Source: Lysobacterales bacterium
Lineage (GTDB): Bacteria > Pseudomonadota > Gammaproteobacteria > Xanthomonadales > Marinicellaceae
DNA length: 64,000 nt
Direction of reading: 5' to 3'
NCBI GenBank assembly: GCA_026982315.1
Contig: JALSHI010000050.1
Location: 1-64,000 of the forward strand
The notes under the pieces were generated by a model that worked only from the letters and a program-made list of their open reading frames with translations, searched no databases and was not told where the DNA came from. Of the stretch, positions 37,669 through 46,968 are shown in pieces (positions within the stretch are counted from its first letter, which is position 1; the number at the start of each line of letters is the position of its first letter). The translations under genes and the position numbers were made by a program.

Positions 37669-38571
37669 TCACCGCCTGACGGAAGCGGCTGATAATTTTT
37701 GGCCGAGCCAGTGTGTTACGAACACCAATAGCATGGCCGCTGCCACCACCAGTACAGAAAACATCGCTTCACTGGCCGGCAATTGCCACGGCCATACTTT
37801 TGCACTGATGCCGCCCAGATGTGATATATCATGCCACGGCCATATTTTTCGCAGGGAACCCAGCATTAAACCACAGAGAAACAACAGAGTTTGACCGTGA
37901 TAACGGCTCAATAGCCACTTGAGGAAATGGGAAAACCCCAGCAAACCGATGAGCGCTCCGGCGACAAATGTCGCCAATACCAGCCATTGGCGCTCGTCCA
38001 CTGCCGCCAGTAAAACGCCATACATACCCAACAGCAGCAGAATAAAACTGCCGGAAATACCCGGCAGAATCATGGCCATAATCGCCAGCATACCGGAAAA
38101 AAACACCATAAGCCATGAGGCATCAACCTGCCCTTGCGTCAAGTCACTGATCCACCAGCCAAGCAGAAAACCGGGCAGCAGCCACCAATACTGGCGCCAG
38201 TCACGAATGTCTGCGCGTTGCACAATCAGCACCGCCGAGGCCAGAATCAGCCCAAAAAAGAAGGACCAGGTCAATAATGGCTGGTGGTTCAACAGCCAGC
38301 GAATACCCCCGGCCAGAAACACGAAAGCCGAACCAATGCCCGCCAGCAACACCAGCAGAAACGTGCCGTCAATCTGCCGCCAAAACGCACGCCAGCGGCC
38401 TTGCCAGAGTGACGACAAACGCGCCGGTGTAATCGCAGCGATGGCCGCCACCAGACGGTCATAAATGCCGGTAATCAACGCCATGGTACCGCCAGAAACC
38501 CCCGGCACCACATCCGCCGCGCCCATAAGCACTCCTTTTAGCCAGAGTATGCCTGCCTGTTTTGGTGTCAT
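37669..38571 (-). CDS. DUF368 domain-containing membrane protein (undecaprenyl-phosphate transporter family)
   Basis: A 300-residue integral membrane protein with about eight to nine helices. The N-terminal GVLMGAADVVPGVSGGTMALITGIYDR holds the family's paired GxSGGT motif, and an internal repeat MILPGISGSFILLLLGMY lies near the middle. DUF368 (PopT) proteins have been shown to recycle undecaprenyl phosphate across the membrane; that role here is by homology. ATG 38571 is chosen because the longer in-frame start is not conserved. The divergent neighbour is dusA, 142 bases away. Confidence 0.92.
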   Translation of the reverse strand: MTPKQAGILWLKGVLMGAADVVPGVSGGTMALITGIYDRLVAAIAAITPARLSSLWQGRWRAFWRQIDGTFLLVLLAGIGSAFVFLAGGIRWLLNHQPLLTWSFFFGLILASAVLIVQRADIRDWRQYWWLLPGFLLGWWISDLTQGQVDASWLMVFFSGMLAIMAMILPGISGSFILLLLGMYGVLLAAVDERQWLVLATFVAGALIGLLGFSHFLKWLLSRYHGQTLLFLCGLMLGSLRKIWPWHDISHLGGISAKVWPWQLPASEAMFSVLVVAAAMLLVFVTHWLGQKLSAASVRR

Positions 38572-38713
38572 GGAAGTGTCTCGAGGCCGGGAACGGTGGC
38601 TTATTTTGGTATCTTCAGCACTGGACGGCAAGGGAGAGTAATCGGGCACAATTTAATCCTGTTGATTGCAACAGGCCCATTGTATCATTGCATTTTTTCA
38701 GCGTAACAGACCC

Positions 38714-39730
38714 ATGCCCGCGGCACACCAAGAATCCGACAAGCCACCTTCCCCACACCGGCTGTGTGTGGCGCCCATGCTGGACTGGACTGATCGCCAC
38801 TGTCGCTATTTTCACCGGCTGCTGGCGCCCTCGGCATTTCTCTACAGCGAAATGATCACCACCGGCGCGTTGCTGCATGGCAAGCCGGAGCGTCATTTGG
38901 ATTTTTCCTCTGAAGAAAAGCCCGTGGCATTGCAACTGGGCGGCAGCGACCCTGATGCCCTGGCGCACGCAGCACAGCTGGGTGCACAATGGGGTTACAA
39001 CGAAATCAACCTCAATGTCGGTTGCCCCAGTGACCGGGTGCAGCAAGGTCGTTTTGGCGCTTGTCTGATGAAGGAGCCATCGCTGGTGGCTGATTGTCTG
39101 CAAGCCATGAGCGAGGCGGTCAATGTGCCGGTGACACTCAAAACCCGCATTGGCGTGGACGAAATGGAAAGCTATGAATCATTGCGGGATTTTATCGACA
39201 CCTGCCAGCGCAGCGGCTGCCGCACGGTGATAATCCATGCCCGCAAGGCCTGGCTCCAGGGCTTGAGTCCCAAACAAAACCGAACCATACCGCCACTCAA
39301 ATATGATTATGCCTATCGATTGAAACAGGATTTTCCCGGGTTGGAAGTGATTGTCAACGGCGGCATCGAAAATGCTGACCAGGCATATAAGCACCTGCAG
39401 CACGTGGATGGTGTGATGATAGGCCGGGCCGCCTGGAACACCCCCTGGGTTTTGACAGACATGCAGCGCGCCTTGTTGCCTCCTCATGCCCACACACCAG
39501 AAACACGGGACAGCGTACTCCAGCAATATCGCAGCTATTGCCAACGACAAATCCGGCATGGAACACCGCTCAACTGGTTGATTCGCCCCATACTTGGCCT
39601 GTATCATGGCTTGCCGGGCAACCGCTTGTGGAAGAACCACCTGGTCAGCCAGGCGGCTCGCCGGCCAACAGATATCACCATACTGGAGGAAGCGCGCCAG
39701 AAGATTCCTCATCCGGCAGGCAGCGTATAA
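38714..39730 (+). CDS. dusA: tRNA-dihydrouridine(20/20a) synthase DusA
   Basis: Flavin enzyme that reduces uridine 20/20a in the tRNA D-loop. The 338-residue product has the TIM-barrel start RLCVAPMLDWTDRHCRYF, catalytic cysteine C104 in NVGCPSDRVQQG, and the phosphate-binding VIVNGGIE and GVMIGRAA. ATG 38714 (MPAAHQESDK) is preferred to the upstream ATG at 38666. It is followed after 33 bases by an arginine-deiminase-superfamily gene. Confidence 0.95.
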   Translation: MPAAHQESDKPPSPHRLCVAPMLDWTDRHCRYFHRLLAPSAFLYSEMITTGALLHGKPERHLDFSSEEKPVALQLGGSDPDALAHAAQLGAQWGYNEINLNVGCPSDRVQQGRFGACLMKEPSLVADCLQAMSEAVNVPVTLKTRIGVDEMESYESLRDFIDTCQRSGCRTVIIHARKAWLQGLSPKQNRTIPPLKYDYAYRLKQDFPGLEVIVNGGIENADQAYKHLQHVDGVMIGRAAWNTPWVLTDMQRALLPPHAHTPETRDSVLQQYRSYCQRQIRHGTPLNWLIRPILGLYHGLPGNRLWKNHLVSQAARRPTDITILEEARQKIPHPAGSV

Positions 39731-39763
39731 ATCCCAAAAAGAAACCTTAAGGAGTTCACACCC

Positions 39764-40684
39764 TTGATTTACAGTCGCGTTGATGAATTTGTCCGGCACA
39801 TAACGCCCGAGCGTTATCCGTGCCGCTTTCCGCCCACCATGAAAGCCGCCTTTATGGTCTCGCCGGTGGGCTTTTTCCTGGATAATCAGACAGCACAGGA
39901 CAATCGCTATATGCGCATGGGCGAAAACGTCGATACAGCCCGCGCCATGGCTCAGCAAATGGAGCTGGCCCGGCGTATCGGCGAATGCGGTGTGCCGGTG
40001 GTGACTTTTCCCGGACATCCGGACACGCCGGATGCTGTCTTTCCCAACAATGCTTTCGCCACCGCACATGGCAAACGTTACATTGTCGGCCACATGCGCC
40101 ACCCGAACCGCCAAAAAGAAACCCGGCGCGAGGACATCCGCCGCTTTTTTCGCAGTGTGCTGGGTTATACCGAACATGACCTGTCGCAACAGCCGGTGGT
40201 GGCCGAACTGACCGGCGCGCTGGTGCCCGACCGCGCCCGCAATATCGGCTTTGTGGGCTTGAGTGAACGCGCAGACACAGCCGGCGCCAAGGCCATGGCC
40301 GAGTCCTTTGGCCTGGAGGCCCTGTTTCAGTTTCCATTGCAGCCTGACGAATACCATACCAATGTGGTCATGGCGATTCTGGCTGGCCGTGCGCTGGTGA
40401 TTCACCCGGAATCCTTCGCTGATCCGGCCGTACCAGCGGCCATCAGTAAATTTTATGCCGACCGCACCGTGGTGCTGGATGAATCGGAAAAACTGGCTTT
40501 TGCCGGTAATTGCATCAGCATCACCGACAATGACGTTTTTTTCAGCCAGACAGCCCTGAATGCTCTGGCCCCGAAAAAACGCCAACAACTGGAAAACTGG
40601 GGGTTTCGCCTGCATGGCGTGGATGTGAGCGAACTGGAAAAAGCCGGCGGCTCATTGCGCTGCATGGTGGGAGAAATTTTCTAG
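39764..40684 (+). CDS. Arginine deiminase / amidinotransferase superfamily hydrolase
   Basis: A 306-residue member of the guanidino-group-modifying superfamily (dimethylarginine dimethylaminohydrolase, CtlX and arginine deiminase types). Visible motifs are TPDAVFPNNAF, the catalytic histidine in EYHTNVVMA, and the nucleophile cysteine in SLRCMVGEIF near the end. It likely hydrolyses arginine, citrulline or methylated arginine; the exact substrate is open. TTG 39764 follows a strong AAGGAG nine bases upstream, so it is preferred to ATG 39839. The next gene starts 12 bases after its stop. Confidence 0.85.
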   Translation: MIYSRVDEFVRHITPERYPCRFPPTMKAAFMVSPVGFFLDNQTAQDNRYMRMGENVDTARAMAQQMELARRIGECGVPVVTFPGHPDTPDAVFPNNAFATAHGKRYIVGHMRHPNRQKETRREDIRRFFRSVLGYTEHDLSQQPVVAELTGALVPDRARNIGFVGLSERADTAGAKAMAESFGLEALFQFPLQPDEYHTNVVMAILAGRALVIHPESFADPAVPAAISKFYADRTVVLDESEKLAFAGNCISITDNDVFFSQTALNALAPKKRQQLENWGFRLHGVDVSELEKAGGSLRCMVGEIF

Positions 40685-40696
40685 GAGAAGCGGCTT

Positions 40697-41122
40697 ATGT
40701 ATGAATACGTTTTTTTTCACAAAAACTTGGCCGAAGAGTTGTTAAAAGAAGCCAGAAAACATGACCCAAACGCCACCATTGTGCACGAAAAACCCGCCTG
40801 GGAAGTGCATGTTGCCGAAACCATCAGCGATGCCACCGAGGCCCGGCTGTCTGCACTGTACGATACGCTTTTTGAACAGGATCGCGACCAGTATGAAAGC
40901 GAACACGCACACGACCCAGCCAATGGCTACCACGCCGCCAGTGTGGAGCTGGTATTGAGCAATGGCCAGCGCGTCTACGCCCAAACGGACCCGGTCATTA
41001 TGGACAAAATCACCAACGCCTTAAGCCATCAGGAGCTGCTGCAATTTCTGGCCGATATTGTCTTTGCCGTGGAAAACCCCGATGAACGCAGCATTTGCCA
41101 GCGCTACCGGGATCAGCAATAA
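40697..41122 (+). CDS. Small conserved-looking protein of unknown function
   Basis: A 141-residue acidic soluble protein (MYEYVFFHKNLAEELLKEARK at the start). No signal peptide or membrane helix. The fold seems alpha/beta, with a C-terminal helical end (FLADIVFAVENPDERSICQRY). I cannot name the family. ATG 40697 follows AGGAGAAGCGGCTT, and it starts only 12 bases after the arginine-deiminase-type gene, so they form an operon and perhaps act together. Confidence 0.75.
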   Translation: MYEYVFFHKNLAEELLKEARKHDPNATIVHEKPAWEVHVAETISDATEARLSALYDTLFEQDRDQYESEHAHDPANGYHAASVELVLSNGQRVYAQTDPVIMDKITNALSHQELLQFLADIVFAVENPDERSICQRYRDQQ

Positions 41123-41226
41123 GGGTTTAAACAATCAGTCCGACCCGACCCACCGGGCAATAACCTCGATAACCGTCAAAATATCCCGATTTTTTCGTTA
41201 AGGTTATGTTAATTCTGACCTTTTTT

Positions 41227-41235
41227 TGCTATAAA
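41227..41235 (+). promoter_or_regulatory. Putative extended -10 of the TonB receptor gene
   Basis: TGCTATAAA at 41227-41235 fits an extended -10 about 60 bases before the start. The region before it is AT-rich (TTAATTCTGACC then T-run). The 174-base gap 41123-41296 holds nothing else that I can name. Confidence 0.45.
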
Positions 41236-41296
41236 GCTGGTAACGCTTGTGACAAAAAGCGTCTTTAAGCCTTAAACCGAAAAAAGAGGAAATACC

Positions 41297-44170
41297 ATGA
41301 AAAAGAGCTTTCTTGGCCTGGTGCTGACGCTGTTTGCGTCCCTGGTACTGGCCCAATCCAACACCGTAGGCTACATCTACGGCACCGTGGTCGATGACTC
41401 CGGCCAGCCTGTGGGTGAAGCTGTTGTGATTATCAAAAACCCGGCCACCGGCTTCAAGCGGGAAGTCAAGGTCAAAAATGATGGCTCCTTCCGCGTGCCA
41501 TCGCTGCCTGTGGGCAAATATGACATTGTCATCACCGCCCCGGGGCAGAAAGACTTTACCATTGAGGGTCTGACTGTCAATGTCGGTACTGGCACCAACG
41601 CCAGTGCCGTGCTGGGTGATGAAGGCGCCACCAAACTGGACAATGTGGTGGCCTACGGCGGCAAAATCTCTCCCATTGACGTATCCTCGGTGGAATCCAC
41701 CACCGTCTTTGATGAAGACACCTATGACCGCCTGCCGGTATCGCGCGACCTGACCTCTGTGGCCCTGCTGGCCCCAGGCACCGTCGTGGGTGATGGCGCG
41801 TTTGGCAATCTGGCCTCTTTTGGCGGCGCCTCTGTGGGTGAAAACGCTTACTTTATCAACGGTATGGATGTCACCAACTTCCGTAATGGTCTGGGTGGAT
41901 CCACTGTTCCGTTTGAGTTTTACAAGGAATTCCAGGTCAAAACTGGCGGTTACGGCGTTGAATTCGGCCGCTCCACCGGCGGTGTGGTGAATGCCGTTAC
42001 CAAAAGCGGCACCAACGAATGGCAATTTGGCGCGGGTATCTATTACACCCCCAACAAATTCCGCAAGACCGACCCGGATGTCTATCGCCAGGACGGTGAA
42101 CTGTTTGACTTCAACTCTCAAAACGAGCGTGACAGCCTGACCGCCTATGTGGAAGCCGGCGGCCCCATTATCAAAGACAAGCTGTTTGTCTACGCCCTGT
42201 ACGAGGCCCGTGATCTGGAAACAAAAACCGTCGGTAACCAGGGGACTCGCCTGTATGACGCCAAGCAGAACGATCCATTCTGGGGTTTAAAGCTGGACTG
42301 GAACATTACCGATAACCATAAACTGGAACTGACCGCCTGGTCTGACAAGCGCCAAACCGATACCACCACTTTCCTTTATGACATAGACACCAAACAGCCT
42401 GGCGAACAGGTTGGCACCAGCACCTCTTATGCCGGTGGCAAAAACGGCCTGTTGAAATACACTGGCTATTTGACCCCTGATTTCACCTTGTCCGCCATGG
42501 TTGGTGTCAACAAATACGACCGCACCAGCGGCAGCCCCCTGGATAGCAACCCGGTCATCGGCGACAGCCGCCAAGGTGGTTTTATACCTTTGGGCAACTG
42601 GGTGAATTTCGCTCCCACTACAGCTTTTGACAAACGCAAGCAGGCGCGTGTGGATGCGGAATGGGCGGCTCTGGAAAACCACACTTTCCGTTTTGGTATC
42701 GATTACCAGAAAAACAACTCCTATAACCTGCAACAGTATTCCGGCGGTGTTTATTACCGTTATTTCCTCGACGATCGTTCCGGGACCGGGGAATCCGTGC
42801 GGGTGCGGGTGTTCCAAAACGGCGGCTCGTTCGACGTTATCTCCAGCGCCATCTATGTGGAAGACACCTGGCAGCTTAATGACAACATGACATTGGTGCT
42901 GGGACTGCGTAACGAAGCCTTTGACAACAAAAATTCCATTGGCGATTCTTTCATTAAAATCACCAACCAGATTGCCCCGCGCCTGGGCTTTACCTGGGAC
43001 GTGAACGGTGACGGCACTTCCAAAGTGTTCGCCACCCTGGGACGCTATCATTTACCCATTGCCTCCAACACCAATGTGCGTTTAGCCGGTGCAGAGCTGT
43101 TTACGCAAGACTACTATGAACTGCTTGGCCTAAATGCCGATGACACCCCCATTATCGGCGATTTGATCGAGCATGCGGTGTTTGGTGACGGCACCATCCC
43201 TGACCCCGATGCCATTCGTGATCTGAATATCGACCCCATGTATCAGGATGAACTTATTATCGGCTACGAGAGGGAATGGTTTGACGGCTTCCGTGGTGGC
43301 GTACGATATATTTATCGCGACCTGAAAAGCACCATCGAAGACGTGGCCATTGACGCGGCTGTTATTCAGTGGGCTGGAGACCGCCTGACGCTGGACGGTC
43401 AAACCGCCGAGGAAGTCTGGGGCGGATTCCACCAGTATGTCCTGACCAATCCCGGCGAAGACATGCGGATTTTCCTGCCGGAATATGGCGAGTATGCTGA
43501 CCTGTCTGCTGAAATGCTGGGCTATCCCAAATCCAAGCGCACGTACAAGGCGGTTGAGTTCTTCTTCGAAAAAGTCTGGGATGGCCAGTATTACCTGCAA
43601 GGCTCCTATACCTACTCCAAGAGCTATGGCAATAACGAAGGTTATGTGCGTTCCGACAATGGTCAGGACGATGCCGGCTTGACCACACTGTTTGACCAGC
43701 CCGGTTTGCTGGATGGCGCCTATGGACCATTGCCCAACGACCGGACACACGTGGTGAAACTGTTCGGCGCCTGGGAGTTTATTCCCGACTGGCAAATGGG
43801 CTTCAACGTGCTGATGCAAACCGGCCGTCCCATCAATGCCTTCGGCATCCACCCAACCGACCCATTTGCCGCTCTGTACGGCGCAGAGTCCTTCTATCAA
43901 AATGGCCAGTTGGTGCCCCGTGGCACACGCGGACGCACCCCGTTTGTGACCAATGTGGATTTGTCCTTGCAATATACACAGCATTTGAACTGGCGTAATG
44001 CACAGGCCATTTACCGCATTGACGTATTCAACCTGTTCAACGCACACAATGTCACCGAAGTGGTGGAGACAGCCGAGCAAGAATCCGGTGTGCCGGATCC
44101 CAACTATTTGCTGCCCACCAACTTCCAGGATCCGCAAGCTGTGCGTTTCTCTGCCCGAATCGAGTTCTGA
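41297..44170 (+). CDS. Oar-like TonB-dependent receptor with CarboxypepD_reg domain
   Basis: A 957-residue outer-membrane protein. A signal peptide (1-19, ending VLA) is followed by a carboxypeptidase-regulatory-like domain (about 24-105; GTVVDDSGQPVGEAVVIIKNPATG), a plug (about 120-235; NAYFINGMDV, TGGYGVEFGRSTGGVVNAVTKSG) and a large beta-barrel ending in VRFSARIEF with a C-terminal phenylalanine. The lack of a strong TonB box and the domain order match the Oar group found in myxobacteria, Xanthomonadales and relatives. Ligand unknown; peptides or proteins are suspected for this group. Single gene with own promoter and terminator; adjacency to the paa cluster is probably accidental. Confidence 0.94.
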   Translation: MKKSFLGLVLTLFASLVLAQSNTVGYIYGTVVDDSGQPVGEAVVIIKNPATGFKREVKVKNDGSFRVPSLPVGKYDIVITAPGQKDFTIEGLTVNVGTGTNASAVLGDEGATKLDNVVAYGGKISPIDVSSVESTTVFDEDTYDRLPVSRDLTSVALLAPGTVVGDGAFGNLASFGGASVGENAYFINGMDVTNFRNGLGGSTVPFEFYKEFQVKTGGYGVEFGRSTGGVVNAVTKSGTNEWQFGAGIYYTPNKFRKTDPDVYRQDGELFDFNSQNERDSLTAYVEAGGPIIKDKLFVYALYEARDLETKTVGNQGTRLYDAKQNDPFWGLKLDWNITDNHKLELTAWSDKRQTDTTTFLYDIDTKQPGEQVGTSTSYAGGKNGLLKYTGYLTPDFTLSAMVGVNKYDRTSGSPLDSNPVIGDSRQGGFIPLGNWVNFAPTTAFDKRKQARVDAEWAALENHTFRFGIDYQKNNSYNLQQYSGGVYYRYFLDDRSGTGESVRVRVFQNGGSFDVISSAIYVEDTWQLNDNMTLVLGLRNEAFDNKNSIGDSFIKITNQIAPRLGFTWDVNGDGTSKVFATLGRYHLPIASNTNVRLAGAELFTQDYYELLGLNADDTPIIGDLIEHAVFGDGTIPDPDAIRDLNIDPMYQDELIIGYEREWFDGFRGGVRYIYRDLKSTIEDVAIDAAVIQWAGDRLTLDGQTAEEVWGGFHQYVLTNPGEDMRIFLPEYGEYADLSAEMLGYPKSKRTYKAVEFFFEKVWDGQYYLQGSYTYSKSYGNNEGYVRSDNGQDDAGLTTLFDQPGLLDGAYGPLPNDRTHVVKLFGAWEFIPDWQMGFNVLMQTGRPINAFGIHPTDPFAALYGAESFYQNGQLVPRGTRGRTPFVTNVDLSLQYTQHLNWRNAQAIYRIDVFNLFNAHNVTEVVETAEQESGVPDPNYLLPTNFQDPQAVRFSARIEF

Positions 44171-44198
44171 TCCCAGCCACAAAATTCGATTCAGACAC

Positions 44199-44233
44199 CA
44201 AAAAGCCGACTCTTTCCAGAGTCGGCTTTTTTA
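44199..44233 (+). terminator. Intrinsic terminator between the TonB receptor and paaE
   Basis: AAAAGCCGACTCT, a three-base loop region, and AGAGTCGGCTTTTTT. Placed after the receptor stop; the A-run on the left could let it also serve the minus strand after paaE. Confidence 0.88.
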
Positions 44234-44290
44234 TTGCAACACAATAAGTCGGAAAGCGTCCGGGGCGGTTTAACCGCAAAGCACAAAGAC

Positions 44291-45373
44291 CTACTCGTCG
44301 TAGGAAATAACGATTTTTTCCGATCGCGGAACCGCCTGACAACTCAGAATATAACCTGTTTCCAGTTCCCAGGGCTCCAGACAGTAGTTATTCACCAGGT
44401 CCACCCTGCCGGACTTGAGCTTGCACCGGCAGGTGGCGCAGACCCCGGCCTTGCAGGAGTAAGGCAAGACCACTCCAGCGGCTTCGGCGGCTTCCAGAAG
44501 GGTTTTTTCTTCGCCTTTCTTGATATCGAAACGATGCGTAACACCATCCACAGTCACCGTCACACCGGCGTCCTGATAGACGGTTTTTTGTTGCGGAGTG
44601 ATTTCCTGCCCTTCGGAAAGAAACTGTTCGTGATGAATGTCCGCCGCTGGCACACCCAGAGCTTTCAGCGTGGTGGATAAGTCCTCAATCATGCTGCCTG
44701 GCCCGCACAGGTAGTAACCGCTTGGCCGGGTATGGGCAAACTCCGCAGCATGCAGACGCCGGATCTTGTCGCTGTCAATACGCCCGGATAACACCGGGAT
44801 GTCCACCGGTTCCCGACTGATGGCATGTAATACCGATAACCGGTGCGGATACTGGTCCTTGAGATCAGCCAGTTTCTCCAGAAACAATATGGAGTCGGTG
44901 GTGGCATTGCCATAAAGCAGGGTAAAGTGACTGTGCTCGGTTTGTTCCAGCACCGCCTGCAGCATGCCAAGAATGGGTGTAATGCCACTGCCGGCGGCCA
45001 TGCCCACATAATGCCGGTTTTCTGCCGGTTGCAGCACAAAGTGACCGGTCGGCGGCATTGCTTCTACTACGTCACCTGCCTGAAATTGCTGTGCAGGCTC
45101 GGAAAACTGGCCACCGGGAATACGTTTAATCAGCACGCTAAGGTCTTTTTTTGACGGCGCCGAGCAAATGGAATAGCTGCGGCGAATTTCTTCTTTCTGG
45201 CCTGCTTCTCCAGTCACCATGCGCCGAAAAGTCAAATGCTGCCCGGGCTGCCAGGCAAACAGTTCCCGCCATTGCTCGGGAATTTCCAGTGTCAGCACAA
45301 TGGCTTCCCGGGTTTCCTTGCGGGCCTGGCGAATCGTAAGCGGATAAAACTGATGGCTGCTGCTTGAAGTCAT
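44291..45373 (-). CDS. paaE: Phenylacetyl-CoA 1,2-epoxidase reductase subunit PaaE
   Basis: Electron-transfer subunit of the ring-epoxidising complex. The 360-residue product has an FAD-binding ferredoxin-reductase domain (about 8-110; RRSYSICSAPS), an NAD(P)H domain (AAGSGITPILGM) and a C-terminal plant-type [2Fe-2S] ferredoxin domain with CKAGVCATCRC and a distant YILSC. It passes electrons from NADPH to the PaaA di-iron site. Last gene of the paaABCDE run, 36 bases after paaD. Confidence 0.96.
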   Translation of the reverse strand: MTSSSSHQFYPLTIRQARKETREAIVLTLEIPEQWRELFAWQPGQHLTFRRMVTGEAGQKEEIRRSYSICSAPSKKDLSVLIKRIPGGQFSEPAQQFQAGDVVEAMPPTGHFVLQPAENRHYVGMAAGSGITPILGMLQAVLEQTEHSHFTLLYGNATTDSILFLEKLADLKDQYPHRLSVLHAISREPVDIPVLSGRIDSDKIRRLHAAEFAHTRPSGYYLCGPGSMIEDLSTTLKALGVPAADIHHEQFLSEGQEITPQQKTVYQDAGVTVTVDGVTHRFDIKKGEEKTLLEAAEAAGVVLPYSCKAGVCATCRCKLKSGRVDLVNNYCLEPWELETGYILSCQAVPRSEKIVISYDE

Positions 45374-45409
45374 GGACTAGGTTTTCCCGAAGCAATAAGA
45401 CACATTTGC

Positions 45410-45892
45410 CTAGTGGCACTTAAAGTAATCGAAAGGCTCCAGACAGTCTTCACATTTGTACAGGGCCTTACAGGCCGTGGAGCCAAAGCGGCTGATACAG
45501 GTGGTGTGGGCCGAGCCACATTGCGGGCAGCGCACCGAACCGGAGCGCACTGGTGGCGCCACTCCCCAGGCTTGCAACGCCGCACGCCCGGCAGGCGATA
45601 TCCAGTCACTGCTCCAGGGCGGGTCCAACTGCTCCTTGATACGCAGTTTCTGAAGACCGCGGGCGCGCAAGGCAGCCTCGATATCGGCACGCATGCGATC
45701 CATGGCCGGGCAGCCGGTATATGTGGGCGAGATGGTAATCTCCAGGGTGTCGCCACGCCATTCAATCGCCCGCAAAACCCCCAAATCTTCCAGGCTGAGT
45801 ACCGGAATTTCCGGGTCTGTCACCACGGCCAGCCAGCCACGCACGGTATCGGCGTCTGGCTGATGAGCCTGTGCTGGCCTGGAAGCACACAT
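45410..45892 (-). CDS. paaD: Phenylacetate degradation protein PaaD
   Basis: A 160-residue MIP18/DUF59-type protein thought to mature the metal centre of the epoxidase. Core motifs are VTDPEIPVLSLEDLGVLR and TYTGCPAMDRM, with a C-terminal zinc-ribbon-like segment (RCPQCGS, CKALYKCEDC). ATG 45892 follows five bases after the paaC stop; a GTG at 45904 would overlap paaC. Confidence 0.95.
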   Translation of the reverse strand: MCASRPAQAHQPDADTVRGWLAVVTDPEIPVLSLEDLGVLRAIEWRGDTLEITISPTYTGCPAMDRMRADIEAALRARGLQKLRIKEQLDPPWSSDWISPAGRAALQAWGVAPPVRSGSVRCPQCGSAHTTCISRFGSTACKALYKCEDCLEPFDYFKCH

Positions 45893-45897
45893 GACAC

Positions 45898-46686
45898 TCA
45901 CCACTCACAACCGGGATAGGCCCGTTGCAAGAATTGCATTTCCGCCAGAATATAACCCAGATGTTCGCTGTGGTGGCCTTTTCTGCCACCGGTAGCCACC
46001 CAGCCGGATTCCGGTGGACGCAAACCGGCCTGTTTCAATGCTGGCAGCACCCCGGCTTGCCAGCGCGTCTGTATACTGGCCATATCCGGGGCAACACCCG
46101 CAGCCTGCAGGCGCTGTTGAAGGTCATCATTCTCGAACAGCTCGGGCGTATAGAACCACAAGTCGTCCACTGCCTGCTGCATACGCTGGTGGCTTTCGTC
46201 CGTGCCCTGACCCAAACGCCACAGCCAGTCGCCACTGTGCTGTTTGTGATAGCGGATTTCCTTGAGAACTTTGCGGGCAATATCCGCCAGTGGCTGCCAA
46301 CCGCTGCGTATCAACTCGCTGTAAAGGATTTCATCGTAAACGTCCATCAAATACTGGCGCACCATGGTGTGGGCAAAATCGCCATTGGGCTGCTCCACCA
46401 GCAGAACATTCCGGAAAGCGTCGGCATCTCGCAAATAAGCCAGTTCATCGGCGGTTTTTTGTTCAGTATCATCGCCTTGCGACCCTGCCAACTCCAACAG
46501 CAACTGGGCCTGCCCGATCAAATCCAGGGAAAGGTTTGTCAGGGCGATATCTTCTTCCAGAAACGGCCCGTGGCCGCACCACTCGCTCAAACGCTGGCCC
46601 AAAATCAGGGCGTTATCCCCCAATCGCAAGGCATATTCCCGATAGTCGGCCGGCAGCAGGCCGGTTGTTATGGCACTGGCGCTCAT
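45898..46686 (-). CDS. paaC: Phenylacetyl-CoA 1,2-epoxidase structural subunit PaaC
   Basis: A 262-residue ferritin-like protein that pairs with PaaA as a catalytically silent scaffold. Motifs YALRLGDNALILGQRLSEW and DIALTNLSLDLIGQAQLLL fit the family; a full di-iron ligand set is not expected. Its ATG overlaps the paaB stop (TGATG), which couples translation. Confidence 0.96.
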   Translation of the reverse strand: MSASAITTGLLPADYREYALRLGDNALILGQRLSEWCGHGPFLEEDIALTNLSLDLIGQAQLLLELAGSQGDDTEQKTADELAYLRDADAFRNVLLVEQPNGDFAHTMVRQYLMDVYDEILYSELIRSGWQPLADIARKVLKEIRYHKQHSGDWLWRLGQGTDESHQRMQQAVDDLWFYTPELFENDDLQQRLQAAGVAPDMASIQTRWQAGVLPALKQAGLRPPESGWVATGGRKGHHSEHLGYILAEMQFLQRAYPGCEW

Positions 46687-46967
46687 CAGATATTTTTCAC
46701 TTCATCGGGCAAGTCATAAAACGTCGGATGCCGGTAGATCTTGTCATCCGCCGGTTCAAACCAGACGGCCTTGTCTTGTGGATCAGAGGCATGAACGTGC
46801 CGGGATTCCACCACCCAGATACTCACGCCTTCCTTGCGCCGGGTATAAACATCACGGGCATTCTGCAAGGCCATTTTTTCATCAGCCGCATGCAGCGAGC
46901 CCACATGCTTGTGGTGCAAGCCATTCTGGTTGCGAATAAATACTTCCCATAAAGGCATGTCAGCCAT
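46686..46967 (-). CDS. paaB: Phenylacetyl-CoA 1,2-epoxidase subunit PaaB
   Basis: A 93-residue subunit needed for assembly of the PaaAC complex, starting MADMPLWEVFIRNQNGLHHKHVGS, close to known PaaB. ATG 46967 directly follows the paaA stop. The product has no catalytic residues of its own. The gene overlaps paaC by one base (TGATG). Confidence 0.96.
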   Translation of the reverse strand: MADMPLWEVFIRNQNGLHHKHVGSLHAADEKMALQNARDVYTRRKEGVSIWVVESRHVHASDPQDKAVWFEPADDKIYRHPTFYDLPDEVKNI

Positions 46968-46968
46968 T

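Noticed and set aside
39179-40615. A 478-residue open frame on the minus strand across dusA and the arginine-deiminase-type gene
   Set aside because: It spans two well-supported plus-strand genes and their spacer, has no family motif, and reflects low stop frequency in antisense GC-rich codons.
41123-41296. A cobalamin riboswitch before the TonB receptor
   Set aside because: No B12-box-like sequence was seen and the receptor is of the Oar type, not BtuB.
43130-44182. A 350-residue minus-strand open frame inside the TonB receptor
   Set aside because: Antisense to a barrel with a clear signal peptide, plug and C-terminal phenylalanine.
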